Counted from the first letter of the stretch, positions 24,672-33,166 are shown. The stretch is 52,637 bases of DNA from Clostridia bacterium (GCA_017409765.1 JAFQSA010000031.1:1-52637); one strand, 5' to 3'. The notes: generated from the sequence alone by a model not told the origin. Numbers and translations are program-made.

Positions 24672-25498
24672 AATTTATCTGTGTTATCTACGCAAACATC
24701 TACAAGTTTGCCAACTTGCACGTAGCCAATCTTTTTGTAACACTCGTTGGATGCAACGTAGCCACCATTGGTGTACAAAATTGGTATCAAACCATCATCC
24801 AATAGCATTTGTGATACTTTGTTCACCAAATTGATGGCGTAGCCCTTTCTGCGATGGCTTGGCAGGGTGTAAACAAATGCAATTTTAGCGTAGTTGCCAT
24901 CAAGGATTTTATTTACTGTTGCAATGATTTCGTCATTGTCGTCCACCCAAACAAAAAGTTCGTCATTTTGCATGTAGCCCGTAATGATTTTTTGGCAATC
25001 TTCCATGGAAAAATCGTGTCCTTCCATCTCGATGGAAGCGTTGTGGTAGTGCATTGCAAGGGTGTCAATTTCCGTTGGTTTTGGCCTGCGCATCTGTCCA
25101 TCGCACTTGTGGCCGATGGCATTTATTTGGTGCAATTCGTAGGAGAACAATTGCATCTTTTGATGCATTTTCGCGAACACGTGGTGTGTTTTTGATAGTT
25201 CTTGGAGCAAATCTTCGCTGATAATCAGGCGGTAATCCCCCTTGTCGAGGAACTCAACTTTTAGGATATCTGCAATCAGTTTTGCGTCCTTTTTGTCATA
25301 GGGACGCTTGCACCAAATCCAAACTGGGTAGGGTGCATTGGAGTAGCAAATAACAAAGGTTTGATGGTTGGTAAAAATGTCCGTGCAGTTGAATCGTAAA
25401 ATCTTTTTGAGCACGGCAAAAGTTACCGAATCATCAATGATGTTTGTTAGCTCGGGGTGTGACTCGAATTTGTAGTGTTGAACGTTTTGTGTGACCAT
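24665..25498 (-). CDS. GNAT family acetyltransferase
   Basis: 277 residues. The C-terminal half is a GNAT domain: IAFVYTLPSHRRKGYAINLVNKV carries the acetyl-CoA binding RRxGxA motif, and YTNGGYVASNECYKKIGYVQVGK is the typical closing strand (FR47-like). The N-terminal half is a helical/beta region seen in many clostridial members and probably binds substrate. The target is unknown. Start at the ATG with AAAGGAG seven bases before. Own promoter and terminator, so monocistronic. Confidence 0.88.
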   Translation of the reverse strand: MVTQNVQHYKFESHPELTNIIDDSVTFAVLKKILRFNCTDIFTNHQTFVICYSNAPYPVWIWCKRPYDKKDAKLIADILKVEFLDKGDYRLIISEDLLQELSKTHHVFAKMHQKMQLFSYELHQINAIGHKCDGQMRRPKPTEIDTLAMHYHNASIEMEGHDFSMEDCQKIITGYMQNDELFVWVDDNDEIIATVNKILDGNYAKIAFVYTLPSHRRKGYAINLVNKVSQMLLDDGLIPILYTNGGYVASNECYKKIGYVQVGKLVDVCVDNTDKLD

Positions 25499-25525
25499 TT
25501 GCGCACTCCTTTTTTTGTTGCAAAT

Positions 25526-25554
25526 ACTCTACCATATTTATTGATATAAGTCAA
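25526..25554 (-). promoter_or_regulatory. Sigma-A promoter of GNAT gene
   Basis: Minus strand TTGACT (25554-25549), 17-base spacer, TAGAGT (25531-25526). Confidence 0.6.
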
Positions 25555-25598
25555 TACCACAAAGCAAATTGAACACATTGTTGTGCGAGCTTGGCAAT

Positions 25599-25632
25599 AA
25601 AAAAGGACCAACACGTTTGTGTTAGTCCTTTT
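25599..25632 (-). terminator. Terminator of the tRNA-Leu gene
   Basis: On the minus strand, arms AAAAGGACTAACAC and GTGTTGGTCCTTTT (one G-T pair) around AAAC, followed by TT. It abuts the CCA end of the tRNA. It shares the GGACTAACA arm with the terminator of the next gene. Confidence 0.85.
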
Positions 25633-25714
25633 GGTGCGAGATGTGAGACTTGAACTCACACGGTCTCCCACACGCCCCTTAAACGTGCGCGTCTGCCGAT
25701 TCCGCCAATCTCGC
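25632..25714 (-). tRNA. tRNA-Leu, anticodon AAG
   Basis: 83 bases on the minus strand, with encoded CCA. Acceptor stem GCGAGAT/ATCTCGC, D arm with GGCAGACGC typical of leucine tRNAs, anticodon stem CACGT/GCGTG with loop TTAAGGG (anticodon AAG at 25680-25678), a class II variable arm (TGGGAGACCGT), and T arm GTGAG-TTCAAGT-CTCAC. It reads CTT, and CTC if A34 is edited to inosine. The usual bacterial tRNA for these codons has GAG; CTT is a very common Leu codon in the genes of this window. Own promoter and terminator. Confidence 0.93.
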
Positions 25715-25725
25715 GTTGCCTATCT

Positions 25726-25754
25726 ATGATAGTGCATATACAAAAATTTGTCAA
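25726..25754 (-). promoter_or_regulatory. Sigma-A promoter of tRNA-Leu
   Basis: Minus strand consensus TTGACA (25754-25749), 17-base spacer, TATCAT (25731-25726), 12 bases before the mature 5' end. Confidence 0.8.
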
Positions 25755-25815
25755 TTATTTTTCGCAAGTTTTTTTGCAAAAATTTCCAAATTTTTTACAA
25801 ACTTTATTTTTGCCC

Positions 25816-26352
25816 TTAGTCAATCAACGTATCGCTGATTTTTCCGTAGACAGCAGGGGCTTTGTCTTGCCAGGTGCGCTCGATGTATTTGGCAATGTTG
25901 CGCGTCATAACGTTAAACTTGATTTCCAAAGTGGTTTTGGTGGGCTCAACAATTTTCAAAATTACGTCGTAGCTTCCATCTGGGCACTTTTCGTAGGTTG
26001 CTATGTAGTCTTGACGACGGCGATACTCGATGCGCTTCTTTTTGATGTCGTCAGCGATGATTTGACGTACACTGGAAGGAATGCGCGCATAGAAGTTTTT
26101 GAGACACCATCTGCCTTCCGCGGTCAAATCGAAAAGTTCCGCTCCGCCACCCATTGGTACGCTTTTGTAGACAAATCCGTTTTGTACAACATCGTACAAA
26201 GTTTGCTTGCAGTTGGTAAAGTCTATCCAGTTGTTTTTGTAACTGCACAAGTCCAAGATGGTCGCTTCGGTCAATGCTGTTTCCATTTTGTCCAAAACAA
26301 ACAACAAAATCAGCTTGTTAAGTGTGCTATCTTGTGTGATTCCTGCTTGCAT
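25816..26352 (-). CDS. DUF4364 family protein
   Basis: 178 residues. The N-terminal pattern (TLNKLILLFVLDKMETALTEATILDLCS, then YDVVQNGFVY and ELFDLTAEGRWCLKNF) matches the DUF4364 family of Firmicutes, which looks like a winged-helix DNA-binding domain of the PadR/MarR kind followed by a beta extension. A transcriptional role is inferred from fold only. The start has GGGAGG a few bases upstream. No convincing terminator separates it from the tRNA gene about 100 bases downstream, which has its own promoter. Confidence 0.8.
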   Translation of the reverse strand: MQAGITQDSTLNKLILLFVLDKMETALTEATILDLCSYKNNWIDFTNCKQTLYDVVQNGFVYKSVPMGGGAELFDLTAEGRWCLKNFYARIPSSVRQIIADDIKKKRIEYRRRQDYIATYEKCPDGSYDVILKIVEPTKTTLEIKFNVMTRNIAKYIERTWQDKAPAVYGKISDTLID

Positions 26353-26502
26353 AGCCTTTACCTCCCGTCAAAGTGTCAACATTATATAACAAATTTGCAT
26401 TTTTAACAAGAGTTTTTGCTCTTTTTGTTAAAAATACTTTCAAAAGATTTTGCAATGTGATATAATGTTGTGGTAAAACACAAAAGTGCGAGGTGTAAGG
26501 TA

Positions 26503-27255
26503 ATGAGTTCTAACCAATTGGCCGAGTTTACCAATGGTGTAAACAACCTGATTGAAAGCAAACTAATTTTGGTGGACAAAAACATCGCCACCGTTTTGAA
26601 GTGTGTTGCAACAACACCGGTGTTGTGTAAGTGTCTTGCAGATACTGTTCAATCAACGTCCTATGCAACGGAGTTTTCTCGTGCAAAAGTGTCTTGGACA
26701 ACTACCGAAGGACGAGTTATCAACCAACTTAAGCTTCCAGTTGATCGCAACAGATTGTTCTCCTTTGTGGTATGTTTGCTTACCGAAGTGGACAGCGGTC
26801 GCAGAAATCTGTTGGACTTTTTGAAGGAGTTTTACCACCCAACCGACTCCAACCTTGGCTACGAAAAGTTCGCTAACGAAGTACTTAAGCCCTTTAAGCA
26901 AGCAGGTGTAAGTCTACTTGCCAATGTCGATCCAGAAAGTTTAAGTGGCGAAAACACCGCGCGTGCGGAAAAATTCTTCCAAGCGGAAAATATGTATATC
27001 CAATCACAACTATTGAAGGACGTTTTCCGCCAAATTGAGCAAATCAACATCAAGGTGCATTGCGAAGACTTTCCACCAGCAGTAGTGGAGGAAATTTCCA
27101 TCTTGTGCGAGTACTTCTCCAATGCGTTGTACCTAAAAAATCCCAAAATCTTGTGGGTTGTATGGATTGCCTTCAAGCGCACGGTAAAGCAATACTCTCA
27201 ATTTGATGCACATTTGGTAAGTATCTCCCAAACAATGGCGCTAATTTTCAGTTAA
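26503..27255 (+). CDS. Conserved-looking hypothetical protein, mostly helical
   Basis: 250 residues, not recognised. Start at the ATG at 26503 with GAGGTGTAAGG just upstream; the frame extends back to 26470 but the promoter element TATAAT (26461-26466) is too close for that. The protein is soluble and largely helical. Notable stretches are LIESKLILVDKNIATVLKCVATTP near the N terminus, a middle segment (LLDFLKEFYHPTDSNLGYEKF) and an amphipathic C-terminal half. No catalytic motif, signal peptide or membrane helix is seen. It is monocistronic: a strong hairpin follows and purC has its own promoter. Confidence 0.75.
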   Translation: MSSNQLAEFTNGVNNLIESKLILVDKNIATVLKCVATTPVLCKCLADTVQSTSYATEFSRAKVSWTTTEGRVINQLKLPVDRNRLFSFVVCLLTEVDSGRRNLLDFLKEFYHPTDSNLGYEKFANEVLKPFKQAGVSLLANVDPESLSGENTARAEKFFQAENMYIQSQLLKDVFRQIEQINIKVHCEDFPPAVVEEISILCEYFSNALYLKNPKILWVVWIAFKRTVKQYSQFDAHLVSISQTMALIFS

Positions 27256-27272
27256 ATTTTGATATTTTGTAC

Positions 27273-27306
27273 TTTTGCCCTTTGTAGTAGTTATGCAAAG
27301 GGCAAA
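27273..27306 (+). terminator. Terminator-like 12-base hairpin
   Basis: Arms TTTTGCCCTTTG and CAAAGGGCAAAA around a loop of about ten, then TTT. It ends the preceding gene. Confidence 0.8.
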
Positions 27307-27332
27307 ATTTATGTTCAAAATGGCAAATTGTA

Positions 27333-27361
27333 TTTACATAGTGGAAATTTAGTGGTATAAT
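27333..27361 (+). promoter_or_regulatory. Sigma-A promoter of purC
   Basis: TTTACA (27333-27338), 17-base spacer, TATAAT (27356-27361) preceded by AGTGG. The leader to purC is about 100 bases. Confidence 0.8.
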
Positions 27362-27372
27362 ACTCAAGTACG

Positions 27373-27391
27373 CACAATATATTGTGTTTTT
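27373..27391 (+). promoter_or_regulatory. Palindrome plus T run at the start of the purC leader
   Basis: Perfect 14-base palindrome CACAATATATTGTG followed by five T, starting about five bases after the expected transcription start. It could be an operator or an early attenuator. The known purine-riboswitch core was not found in the leader. Confidence 0.45.
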
Positions 27392-27469
27392 ATTGTAACT
27401 TTTGCAAGATTGGTCAAAAGTCAATCTGCGATCAAATCAAATTTCTTTCAAGTGCTAACGAGGTGACCT

Positions 27470-28174
27470 ATGGCATATCAAAAAGGACAACTTATTTCCG
27501 AAGGTAAAACAAAGCGTATTTGGTCAACATCTAGCGACCGCCACGTAATTGCGGAGTTCTACGATGACCCAACAATGTACCACGCAAAGAAAAAGCAATA
27601 TTTCGAAGGTAAGGGCGTTTTGTGCAACAAAATCAATGCTTTGTTCATGAAATTGTTGGAGCAAAACGGCATCAATACCCACTTTGTGGAGACCTTTTCC
27701 GAAAATTCTTGCGTTGTTCGCAAAGCAGACATGGTACCTGTGGAAGTGGTAGTACGCAACTATGCTGCTGGTAGCATGTGCCGTCGTTTGGGTATCCCCG
27801 AAAAGACAAAACTAAAAAGTACAGTTTTGGAATTTTGCTACAAAAACGACCAACTTGATGACCCCGTTATCAACGAATATCACGCCTATGCAATGCGCCT
27901 TTGCACCCAAGAGGAAATGAACGTAATGTGCTACCAAGCAACACGTGTCAACAAACTTTTGTGCGACATTATGGACCAAATTGGCTTTGTTGTTGCCGAC
28001 TTCAAACTGGAGTTTGGTCGCATCCGCAATTGGCTTGTTATTGGCGACGAAATAACACCAAACGTTGCGCGTTTTTGGGACAAGGACACACTAAAACGTA
28101 TTGATAACGATGGTCAAAACCCTGAGTTGGAGTACCAAATCATCCTGGAAAGATTGCAAAAATTGCTAAAATAG
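27470..28174 (+). CDS. purC: SAICAR synthetase (purine synthesis)
   Basis: 234 residues, full length for the stand-alone bacterial enzyme. It joins CAIR with aspartate using ATP, step eight of purine synthesis. Signatures: GQLISEGKTKRIW at the N terminus (glycine-rich ATP loop), VEVVVRNYAAGSMCRRLG, and FGRIRNWLVIGDEITPNVARFWD near the C terminus. GAGGTGACCT precedes the ATG. Here purC stands alone rather than in a purEKCSQLFMNHD operon. Confidence 0.96.
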   Translation: MAYQKGQLISEGKTKRIWSTSSDRHVIAEFYDDPTMYHAKKKQYFEGKGVLCNKINALFMKLLEQNGINTHFVETFSENSCVVRKADMVPVEVVVRNYAAGSMCRRLGIPEKTKLKSTVLEFCYKNDQLDDPVINEYHAYAMRLCTQEEMNVMCYQATRVNKLLCDIMDQIGFVVADFKLEFGRIRNWLVIGDEITPNVARFWDKDTLKRIDNDGQNPELEYQIILERLQKLLK

Positions 28175-28251
28175 TGCCTTTTTGCAAAATTTATTAACAA
28201 ATGATAGTTTTCGATAAAGCGCCTGTTTTGTCGAAGTTTACCGGAGTAAAT

Positions 28252-28725
28252 ATGAAATGTATGTATTGTGGCTGTGAAGACAGCAAAGTTATCGACTCTC
28301 GTTCTACTGATGATGGCAAAAGTATCCGTCGCAGACGTGAGTGTATCAAATGTGGCAAGCGTTTTACCACCTTCGAAACGGTTGAAGTAATCCCATTTTT
28401 GGTAATCAAGCGTGATGGTACTCGTCAACTGTACGACCGCACAAAACTCAAAAACGGTATTTTGCGTTCCTGCGAAAAGCGCCCAATTTCTATGGCGCAA
28501 ATTGACGCAGTTGTGGACAGTATCGAAAAGAATTTGTTCAACAGTTTGGAACAGGAAGTAACGTCGCAAAAGATTGGCGACTTGGTAATGGAAGAACTAA
28601 AAGTGCTTGACGAAGTTGCTTACATTAGATTTGCCGCAGTTTATCGCCAATTCAAAGATAGTGCAACCTTTTTTGAGGAAATGCAAAAGATCTTTGCTCC
28701 AACATCCAACAAACGTAAAAAGTAA
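28252..28725 (+). CDS. nrdR: Transcriptional repressor NrdR
   Basis: 157 residues. NrdR represses ribonucleotide reductase genes in response to ATP/dATP. The N-terminal zinc ribbon is complete (MKCMYCGCEDSKVIDSR then RRRRECIKCGKRFTT), followed by the ATP-cone domain (VIKRDGTRQLYDRTKLKNGI to about residue 140). The ATG at 28252 has GGAG five bases upstream; a frame opening at 28201 adds 17 codons without a ribosome binding site. The next gene starts two bases after the stop, so the two are an operon. Confidence 0.94.
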   Translation: MKCMYCGCEDSKVIDSRSTDDGKSIRRRRECIKCGKRFTTFETVEVIPFLVIKRDGTRQLYDRTKLKNGILRSCEKRPISMAQIDAVVDSIEKNLFNSLEQEVTSQKIGDLVMEELKVLDEVAYIRFAAVYRQFKDSATFFEEMQKIFAPTSNKRKK

Positions 28726-28727
28726 CC

Positions 28728-29291
28728 ATGCGAAATCTCGAACAAGAACTAAAACTACAACTAACAGAGCGCGAGTACAACATTTTGCAAAACGTTGCCA
28801 AAGTGGAACCGGTCGAACAAATCAACTACTACTTTGCGCCAGCGCGTTGTGATTTGAACGTGATGTTGCGCCTCCGCAAAAAGGGGGACACCTTTATTGC
28901 TTGCTACAAGCAACGCCTAACTCACGCCAACGGTGTGATGGTCAGCCACGAAAAGGAGTGCGAAGTGGACGCGGGGTATGCTCAAACAATGATTGAACGT
29001 GGCATCACCTCCAAGGAAGTTTACACATTTTTCCAAGTGGAAGTTGCCGAAGATTTTTATTGCATTGGCAAACTTACCACTTACCGCACAAAGTTTCAAC
29101 TTGCCGAGTGGACGTTGGAATTGGACAAAAACCAATATTTTGATCAAACTGACTACGAACTTGAGTGCGAAAGCGGACAAATCGAATCCCTTGCCAAACT
29201 CAAAAGTTACCTCACCTACACCTACGGCATTGTAATTCGCCCATCTATTACCAAGTTTGAACGTTTTTTGAATGCAAAAGGCAAAAACTAG
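28728..29291 (+). CDS. CYTH domain protein (YjbK-like triphosphate tunnel enzyme)
   Basis: 187 residues. The N-terminal NLEQELKLQL carries the ExExK signature of CYTH/triphosphate tunnel metalloenzymes, and the barrel positions follow: LRLRKKG, YKQR, EKECEV, and YRTKFQL with ELDK. These enzymes cleave inorganic triphosphate or nucleoside triphosphates with divalent metal. It starts two bases after nrdR stops, and its ribosome binding site must lie in the end of nrdR. The same kind of small CYTH protein is common in Firmicutes (YjbK). Confidence 0.88.
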   Translation: MRNLEQELKLQLTEREYNILQNVAKVEPVEQINYYFAPARCDLNVMLRLRKKGDTFIACYKQRLTHANGVMVSHEKECEVDAGYAQTMIERGITSKEVYTFFQVEVAEDFYCIGKLTTYRTKFQLAEWTLELDKNQYFDQTDYELECESGQIESLAKLKSYLTYTYGIVIRPSITKFERFLNAKGKN

Positions 29292-29341
29292 GCGAGTTAC
29301 GGCATAATTTTGTAAAAACTATAACAAAAAGAGAACTAATA

Positions 29342-29989
29342 ATGCAATCACTAAAAAACAAATATAAATACCTAATTTTCGATTTTGATGGAACAATCAA
29401 TAACACAGCGCCCGGCATCCATGCCACATTCAAAGCGGTTTTGGACAGTTTTGGCGTAGGCTACGATGGTGTAGACTTCGACGACCACATCGGCCCTCCA
29501 CTAGACTTTTCCTACACCGAACTGCTTGGTGCAGAACGTTGTCAAGAGGGTATCGCGCGTCACGTGAAGGTCTTTGCGGAAACAAACGCAGCGCAAAACA
29601 GTTTTTTGTATGATGGTATTGTGGATACACTCACAAAACTAAAGCAGGCGGGCTACATCCTTGGCATTGCCTCAAGCAAGTATCAACCACACGCCATCGA
29701 GTCCCTTGCATACCACAAGATCGGACATTTCTTTGATTGTGTATACGGTCAAACGGAAAAACGTGGTTTCAAGGCGGAAGTTTTGCGTCAGCTGATTGCC
29801 GATAACGGCTGGGACAAATCCAAATGTTTGATGATTGGCGACACATTCCACGATATGCAAGGCGCACGCGACAACGGTATAGACGGTATGGCAGTTACCT
29901 ATGGCTTTGGCAAACTCAACGATTTGTTGAAGGCGGAGCCCATCGCAGTAGTGCACTCTCCAAAGGAAATTTTGGATGTTTTGCTCTAA
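29342..29989 (+). CDS. HAD-superfamily phosphatase, phosphoglycolate phosphatase type
   Basis: 215 residues. HAD motifs in order: LIFDFDGTINNT with the nucleophile Asp (I), GIASSKY (II, Ser), the Lys in the EKRGFKAEVL region (III), and CLMIGDTFHDMQGARDNG with the metal-binding Asp pair (IV). The helical cap between motifs I and II is of the Gph/PgmB type. It dephosphorylates a small sugar phosphate or nucleotide; the substrate is not clear. AGAGAACTAATA precedes the ATG. Follows the CYTH gene by 50 bases and is probably in the same unit; a terminator lies downstream. Confidence 0.9.
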   Translation: MQSLKNKYKYLIFDFDGTINNTAPGIHATFKAVLDSFGVGYDGVDFDDHIGPPLDFSYTELLGAERCQEGIARHVKVFAETNAAQNSFLYDGIVDTLTKLKQAGYILGIASSKYQPHAIESLAYHKIGHFFDCVYGQTEKRGFKAEVLRQLIADNGWDKSKCLMIGDTFHDMQGARDNGIDGMAVTYGFGKLNDLLKAEPIAVVHSPKEILDVLL

Positions 29990-30082
29990 GTATATTGTTT
30001 ACGGCAAGTCACACAATAAAATTGATAAAAGCTAGTTTCTATCAACAATATTATTCGTAAATCAAACTAAATATCAAACACC

Positions 30083-30109
30083 AATGGACGGAGTTTTCCG
30101 TCCATTTTT
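30083..30109 (+). terminator. Rho-independent terminator
   Basis: Arms AATGGACGGA and TCCGTCCATT around GTTT, followed by TTT. The surrounding 29990-30250 holds no credible gene. Confidence 0.9.
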
Positions 30110-30251
30110 ATTTAAGAAAATAGTTAGATGTAGGTGGTGCTGGAGCTAGTAATCAAATGATGAATATAATATATTTATAACATAAAGTCTAACAAACTGT
30201 AGCATAACGAAAAAATCGATGGCAAATGTGTAAGTATTTGTGCTGTAAGTC

Positions 30252-30280
30252 TTGAAATTTATTTGTTTTCGTGGTAAAAT
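30252..30280 (+). promoter_or_regulatory. Sigma-A promoter of pullulanase gene
   Basis: TTGAAA (30252-30257), 17-base spacer, TAAAAT (30275-30280) preceded by CGTGG. Confidence 0.7.
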
Positions 30281-30339
30281 AACCAACGGGAAAAATACAG
30301 TGGGACAGTTTTGTCCCCCAAAAACAAGGAGAAGGAAAT

Positions 30340-33018
30340 ATGAAAAACAGAATCAAGCTACTCTGTCTGTTGATAGCATTGCTTGTTGTTTCGTCATGCC
30401 TACTTATCGCATGCGAAAAACACGATTGCGAAGCCGACGGACACAAGTTTGCAAATGGCGTTTGCAAGTACTGTGGCAAAGAAGAAGTAACAGGACTTCC
30501 CAAAGCAGACAAACCATCTCTCGCAATTCACTACAAGCGTACTGATGGCAACTATGATGCTTGGAAGTACTGGATGTGGGTACAAGGTGGCGGTGGACAA
30601 ATTTACTGTCACAATGCGACTGATGATTTTGGCGGAATCGCCTACTACGCATTGGATGAAATTGGTGCTGGCGCAGCGACAAAAGGCATTGGATTTATTC
30701 CAATTTCTACAGCAACAAAAGAGGGAAGCTCATGGCCATCTGATGCAGTAAAGGACTGCGATGCAGACCGTTTGATCAATTTCGGCGACTACGAGTTGGA
30801 CGAAAACAACTACTACCATGTCTACATCAAACAAGGAGATGTCAATCTTTATATGGACGCGCAATTCAATTTGCCAGAGCTTGTTCGTACAGCAGTTTTT
30901 GAGACTACAACAAGCGTAAAGGTTACTGCTTCTGCAAACGTAACCAAGTTGGAACTTTTGGAAAATGGTACTTCCATTGCAACAGCAACAGGTAATGGTG
31001 CAAAAACAATGTCTGTTGAATTCCCAGCGGGACTTGAAGCGGATATCGGCAAAGCATACACGGTAAAAGCTACTTTTGCAAGTGGTAAAGTTACAACAAG
31101 TGGTGTTTCTGTAAACACTTTGTACACAACTGACGATTTCAATGCAAAATATGCCTACGAAGGCGACGACCTTGGTGCAGTTCTCAGCGAAGACAAATCA
31201 TCTACATCTTTCAAGGTTTGGTCTCCCGTTTCCCAAAGCATCAAACTCAATCTCTACAGTTCTGGTCACATTGGTATTCCATACAAGACTGTAGATATGC
31301 AACGTGGTGACAAGGGCGTTTGGTACCATACCGAAAACGACAACCTTGCTGGCAAGTACTACACATACACAGTTACAAACAGCAAGTACCCCGAAGGTCG
31401 CGAAATTGTTGACCCATACGCAAAGAGTGCTGGTCGCAGCGGTAAGCGCGGTCAAATTGTTGACTTTGACGACCCATTATTGACACCAGAAGGTTGGACA
31501 GAGGACTATCTCGAACTTGACCGCAAGTCCATGGTAGTGTACGAAACACACGTTGCTGACGTTACCTCTTCTACAACATGGAACGGCACCGAAGAATACC
31601 GCAAAAAGTTCCTTGGTATGATCGAGCCTGGCACAACCTATACTCAAGGTAACGTTACCGTTACAACAGGTTTCGACCACATCAAAGAGTTGGGCGTAAA
31701 TGCAGTTCAACTCATCCCAATTTTCGACCAAGATAACGATGAACGCAACGTTACATTCAACTGGGGTTACAACCCACTTAACTACAACGTTGTCGAAGGC
31801 GCATACAGCACAAACTGCGATGACGGTTACGTTCGTATTCGCGAGTTCAAGCAACTTGTTCAAGCGTACAAGGATGCTGGTATCGGTATCATCATGGACG
31901 TTGTTTACAACCACACAAGCAGCAACGTTGGCAACAACTTCGACGTTTTGATGCCAGGTTACTACTACCGTTACAACGCTAACGGAACATCCTCCAATGG
32001 TTCCGGTTGCGGTAACGACACAGCAAGTGAAAACTACATGTTCCGCAAGTTTATGATTGACTCCGCATGCTTCTGGGCAAAGGAATACAATCTAGCTGGT
32101 TTCCGTTTCGACTTGATGGGATTGCACGACCTTGACACAATGAACCAACTTGTTGAAGCACTCAACGAAATCAATCCTAACATCGTTGTTTACGGCGAAC
32201 CTTGGAAGATGGGTACAGCAACAACTGCATACCTTGCTTCTCAAGACAATGCCGAAAGATACTACCATGGTTTTGGTCAATTCAACGACCAAGGTCGTGA
32301 CGCGTTGATCAAGGGCGGTATGAATGCAAACACAGCAAAAGGTTGGATCACAAGTTCTACAGCAAATGCTGGCGATGTATCCAAGATTCTTGCAATGTTC
32401 CAAGGTAAGACAAAGTCTGATAGTTACACAGTTACCGATCCAGACAAGACAGTTAACTACGTAACTTGCCACGACAACTACACGTTGTACGACCGCATCA
32501 AGGCAGCAGGTATCACAGATGAAACAACAATCAAACAAATGGCTATGCTTGCAAACTCTGTTGTTTTGACATCCAACGGTACGTCATTTATGTTGGCTGG
32601 TGAAGAGTTCTTGCGTACAAAGGGTGGCGATCACAACTCATACCAATCCAGTTACAAAGTTAACGAACTTGACTACTCTTTGAAGATCAAGCATTTGGAT
32701 ATGTTCCAAAACTACCAAAAACTCATTTGGCTCAAACAAAATGCAAGTGGTTTGTGCTTGGAAAAACTCAACATGAACGCAAACTTCACAGCTGTTGCAT
32801 CTTCCAACAACACAGTTATCACTTTGACATTCAAGGGCGAAATTGATGGCGTAGAACGTATCATCAAAGTTATCCATGCAAATGGTGGTGTACCTGCTGG
32901 CACAACAACAGACCTTGCTGGCTACACATTGTATCTTGACACTTTGAACATCAATGGCCTCACATTGACAAACGCTACACCAGTAGCTAAGTACCAAACA
33001 ATCATCGCTTACAAATAA
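30340..33018 (+). CDS. Secreted type I pullulanase lipoprotein
   Basis: 892 residues. A lipoprotein signal peptide ends with LIAC (Cys 25); next comes a short Cys/His segment (CEADGHKF..CKYCGKEE) found in secreted clostridial proteins. A CBM41-like starch-binding domain follows (about residues 62-170, with HYKRTDGNYDAWKYWMW), then a CBM48-type domain, then the GH13 pullulanase barrel. Family marks: MVVYETHVADVTSS (pullulanase YxxHxxD motif), MDVVYNHTSS (region I), GFRFDLMGLHD (II, nucleophile Asp), VVYGEPWKMG (III, acid/base Glu), TCHDNYTLYDR (IV). It debranches pullulan, starch or glycogen at alpha-1,6 links outside the membrane, supplying the cytoplasmic MalQ/GlgP system. RBS AAGGAGAAGG. 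Monocistronic. Confidence 0.93.
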   Translation: MKNRIKLLCLLIALLVVSSCLLIACEKHDCEADGHKFANGVCKYCGKEEVTGLPKADKPSLAIHYKRTDGNYDAWKYWMWVQGGGGQIYCHNATDDFGGIAYYALDEIGAGAATKGIGFIPISTATKEGSSWPSDAVKDCDADRLINFGDYELDENNYYHVYIKQGDVNLYMDAQFNLPELVRTAVFETTTSVKVTASANVTKLELLENGTSIATATGNGAKTMSVEFPAGLEADIGKAYTVKATFASGKVTTSGVSVNTLYTTDDFNAKYAYEGDDLGAVLSEDKSSTSFKVWSPVSQSIKLNLYSSGHIGIPYKTVDMQRGDKGVWYHTENDNLAGKYYTYTVTNSKYPEGREIVDPYAKSAGRSGKRGQIVDFDDPLLTPEGWTEDYLELDRKSMVVYETHVADVTSSTTWNGTEEYRKKFLGMIEPGTTYTQGNVTVTTGFDHIKELGVNAVQLIPIFDQDNDERNVTFNWGYNPLNYNVVEGAYSTNCDDGYVRIREFKQLVQAYKDAGIGIIMDVVYNHTSSNVGNNFDVLMPGYYYRYNANGTSSNGSGCGNDTASENYMFRKFMIDSACFWAKEYNLAGFRFDLMGLHDLDTMNQLVEALNEINPNIVVYGEPWKMGTATTAYLASQDNAERYYHGFGQFNDQGRDALIKGGMNANTAKGWITSSTANAGDVSKILAMFQGKTKSDSYTVTDPDKTVNYVTCHDNYTLYDRIKAAGITDETTIKQMAMLANSVVLTSNGTSFMLAGEEFLRTKGGDHNSYQSSYKVNELDYSLKIKHLDMFQNYQKLIWLKQNASGLCLEKLNMNANFTAVASSNNTVITLTFKGEIDGVERIIKVIHANGGVPAGTTTDLAGYTLYLDTLNINGLTLTNATPVAKYQTIIAYK

Positions 33019-33071
33019 CAAGTGATGTGCGCTTGGTTTGTCAAATGACATTCAAACAACTCTAACAAATT

Positions 33072-33097
33072 GCCCCTGCCAAAAACAGGGGCTTTTT
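33072..33097 (+). terminator. Rho-independent terminator
   Basis: Arms GCCCCTG and CAGGGGC around CCAAAAA, followed by TTTTT. Confidence 0.9.
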
Positions 33098-33131
33098 GAT
33101 GCAATTTTGCAACAAAATTACTGCAAATTGT

Positions 33132-33160
33132 TTGACAAACCTTGACAAATGGTGTAACAT
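33132..33160 (+). promoter_or_regulatory. Sigma-A promoter of rplU-prp-rpmA
   Basis: Consensus TTGACA (33132-33137), 17-base spacer, TAACAT (33155-33160). A second TTGACA at 33142 lacks a well-placed -10 box. Confidence 0.7.
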
Positions 33161-33166
33161 ATATCT

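Noticed and set aside
27362..27469. Purine riboswitch before purC
   Set aside because: The conserved core sequences of the aptamer are absent.
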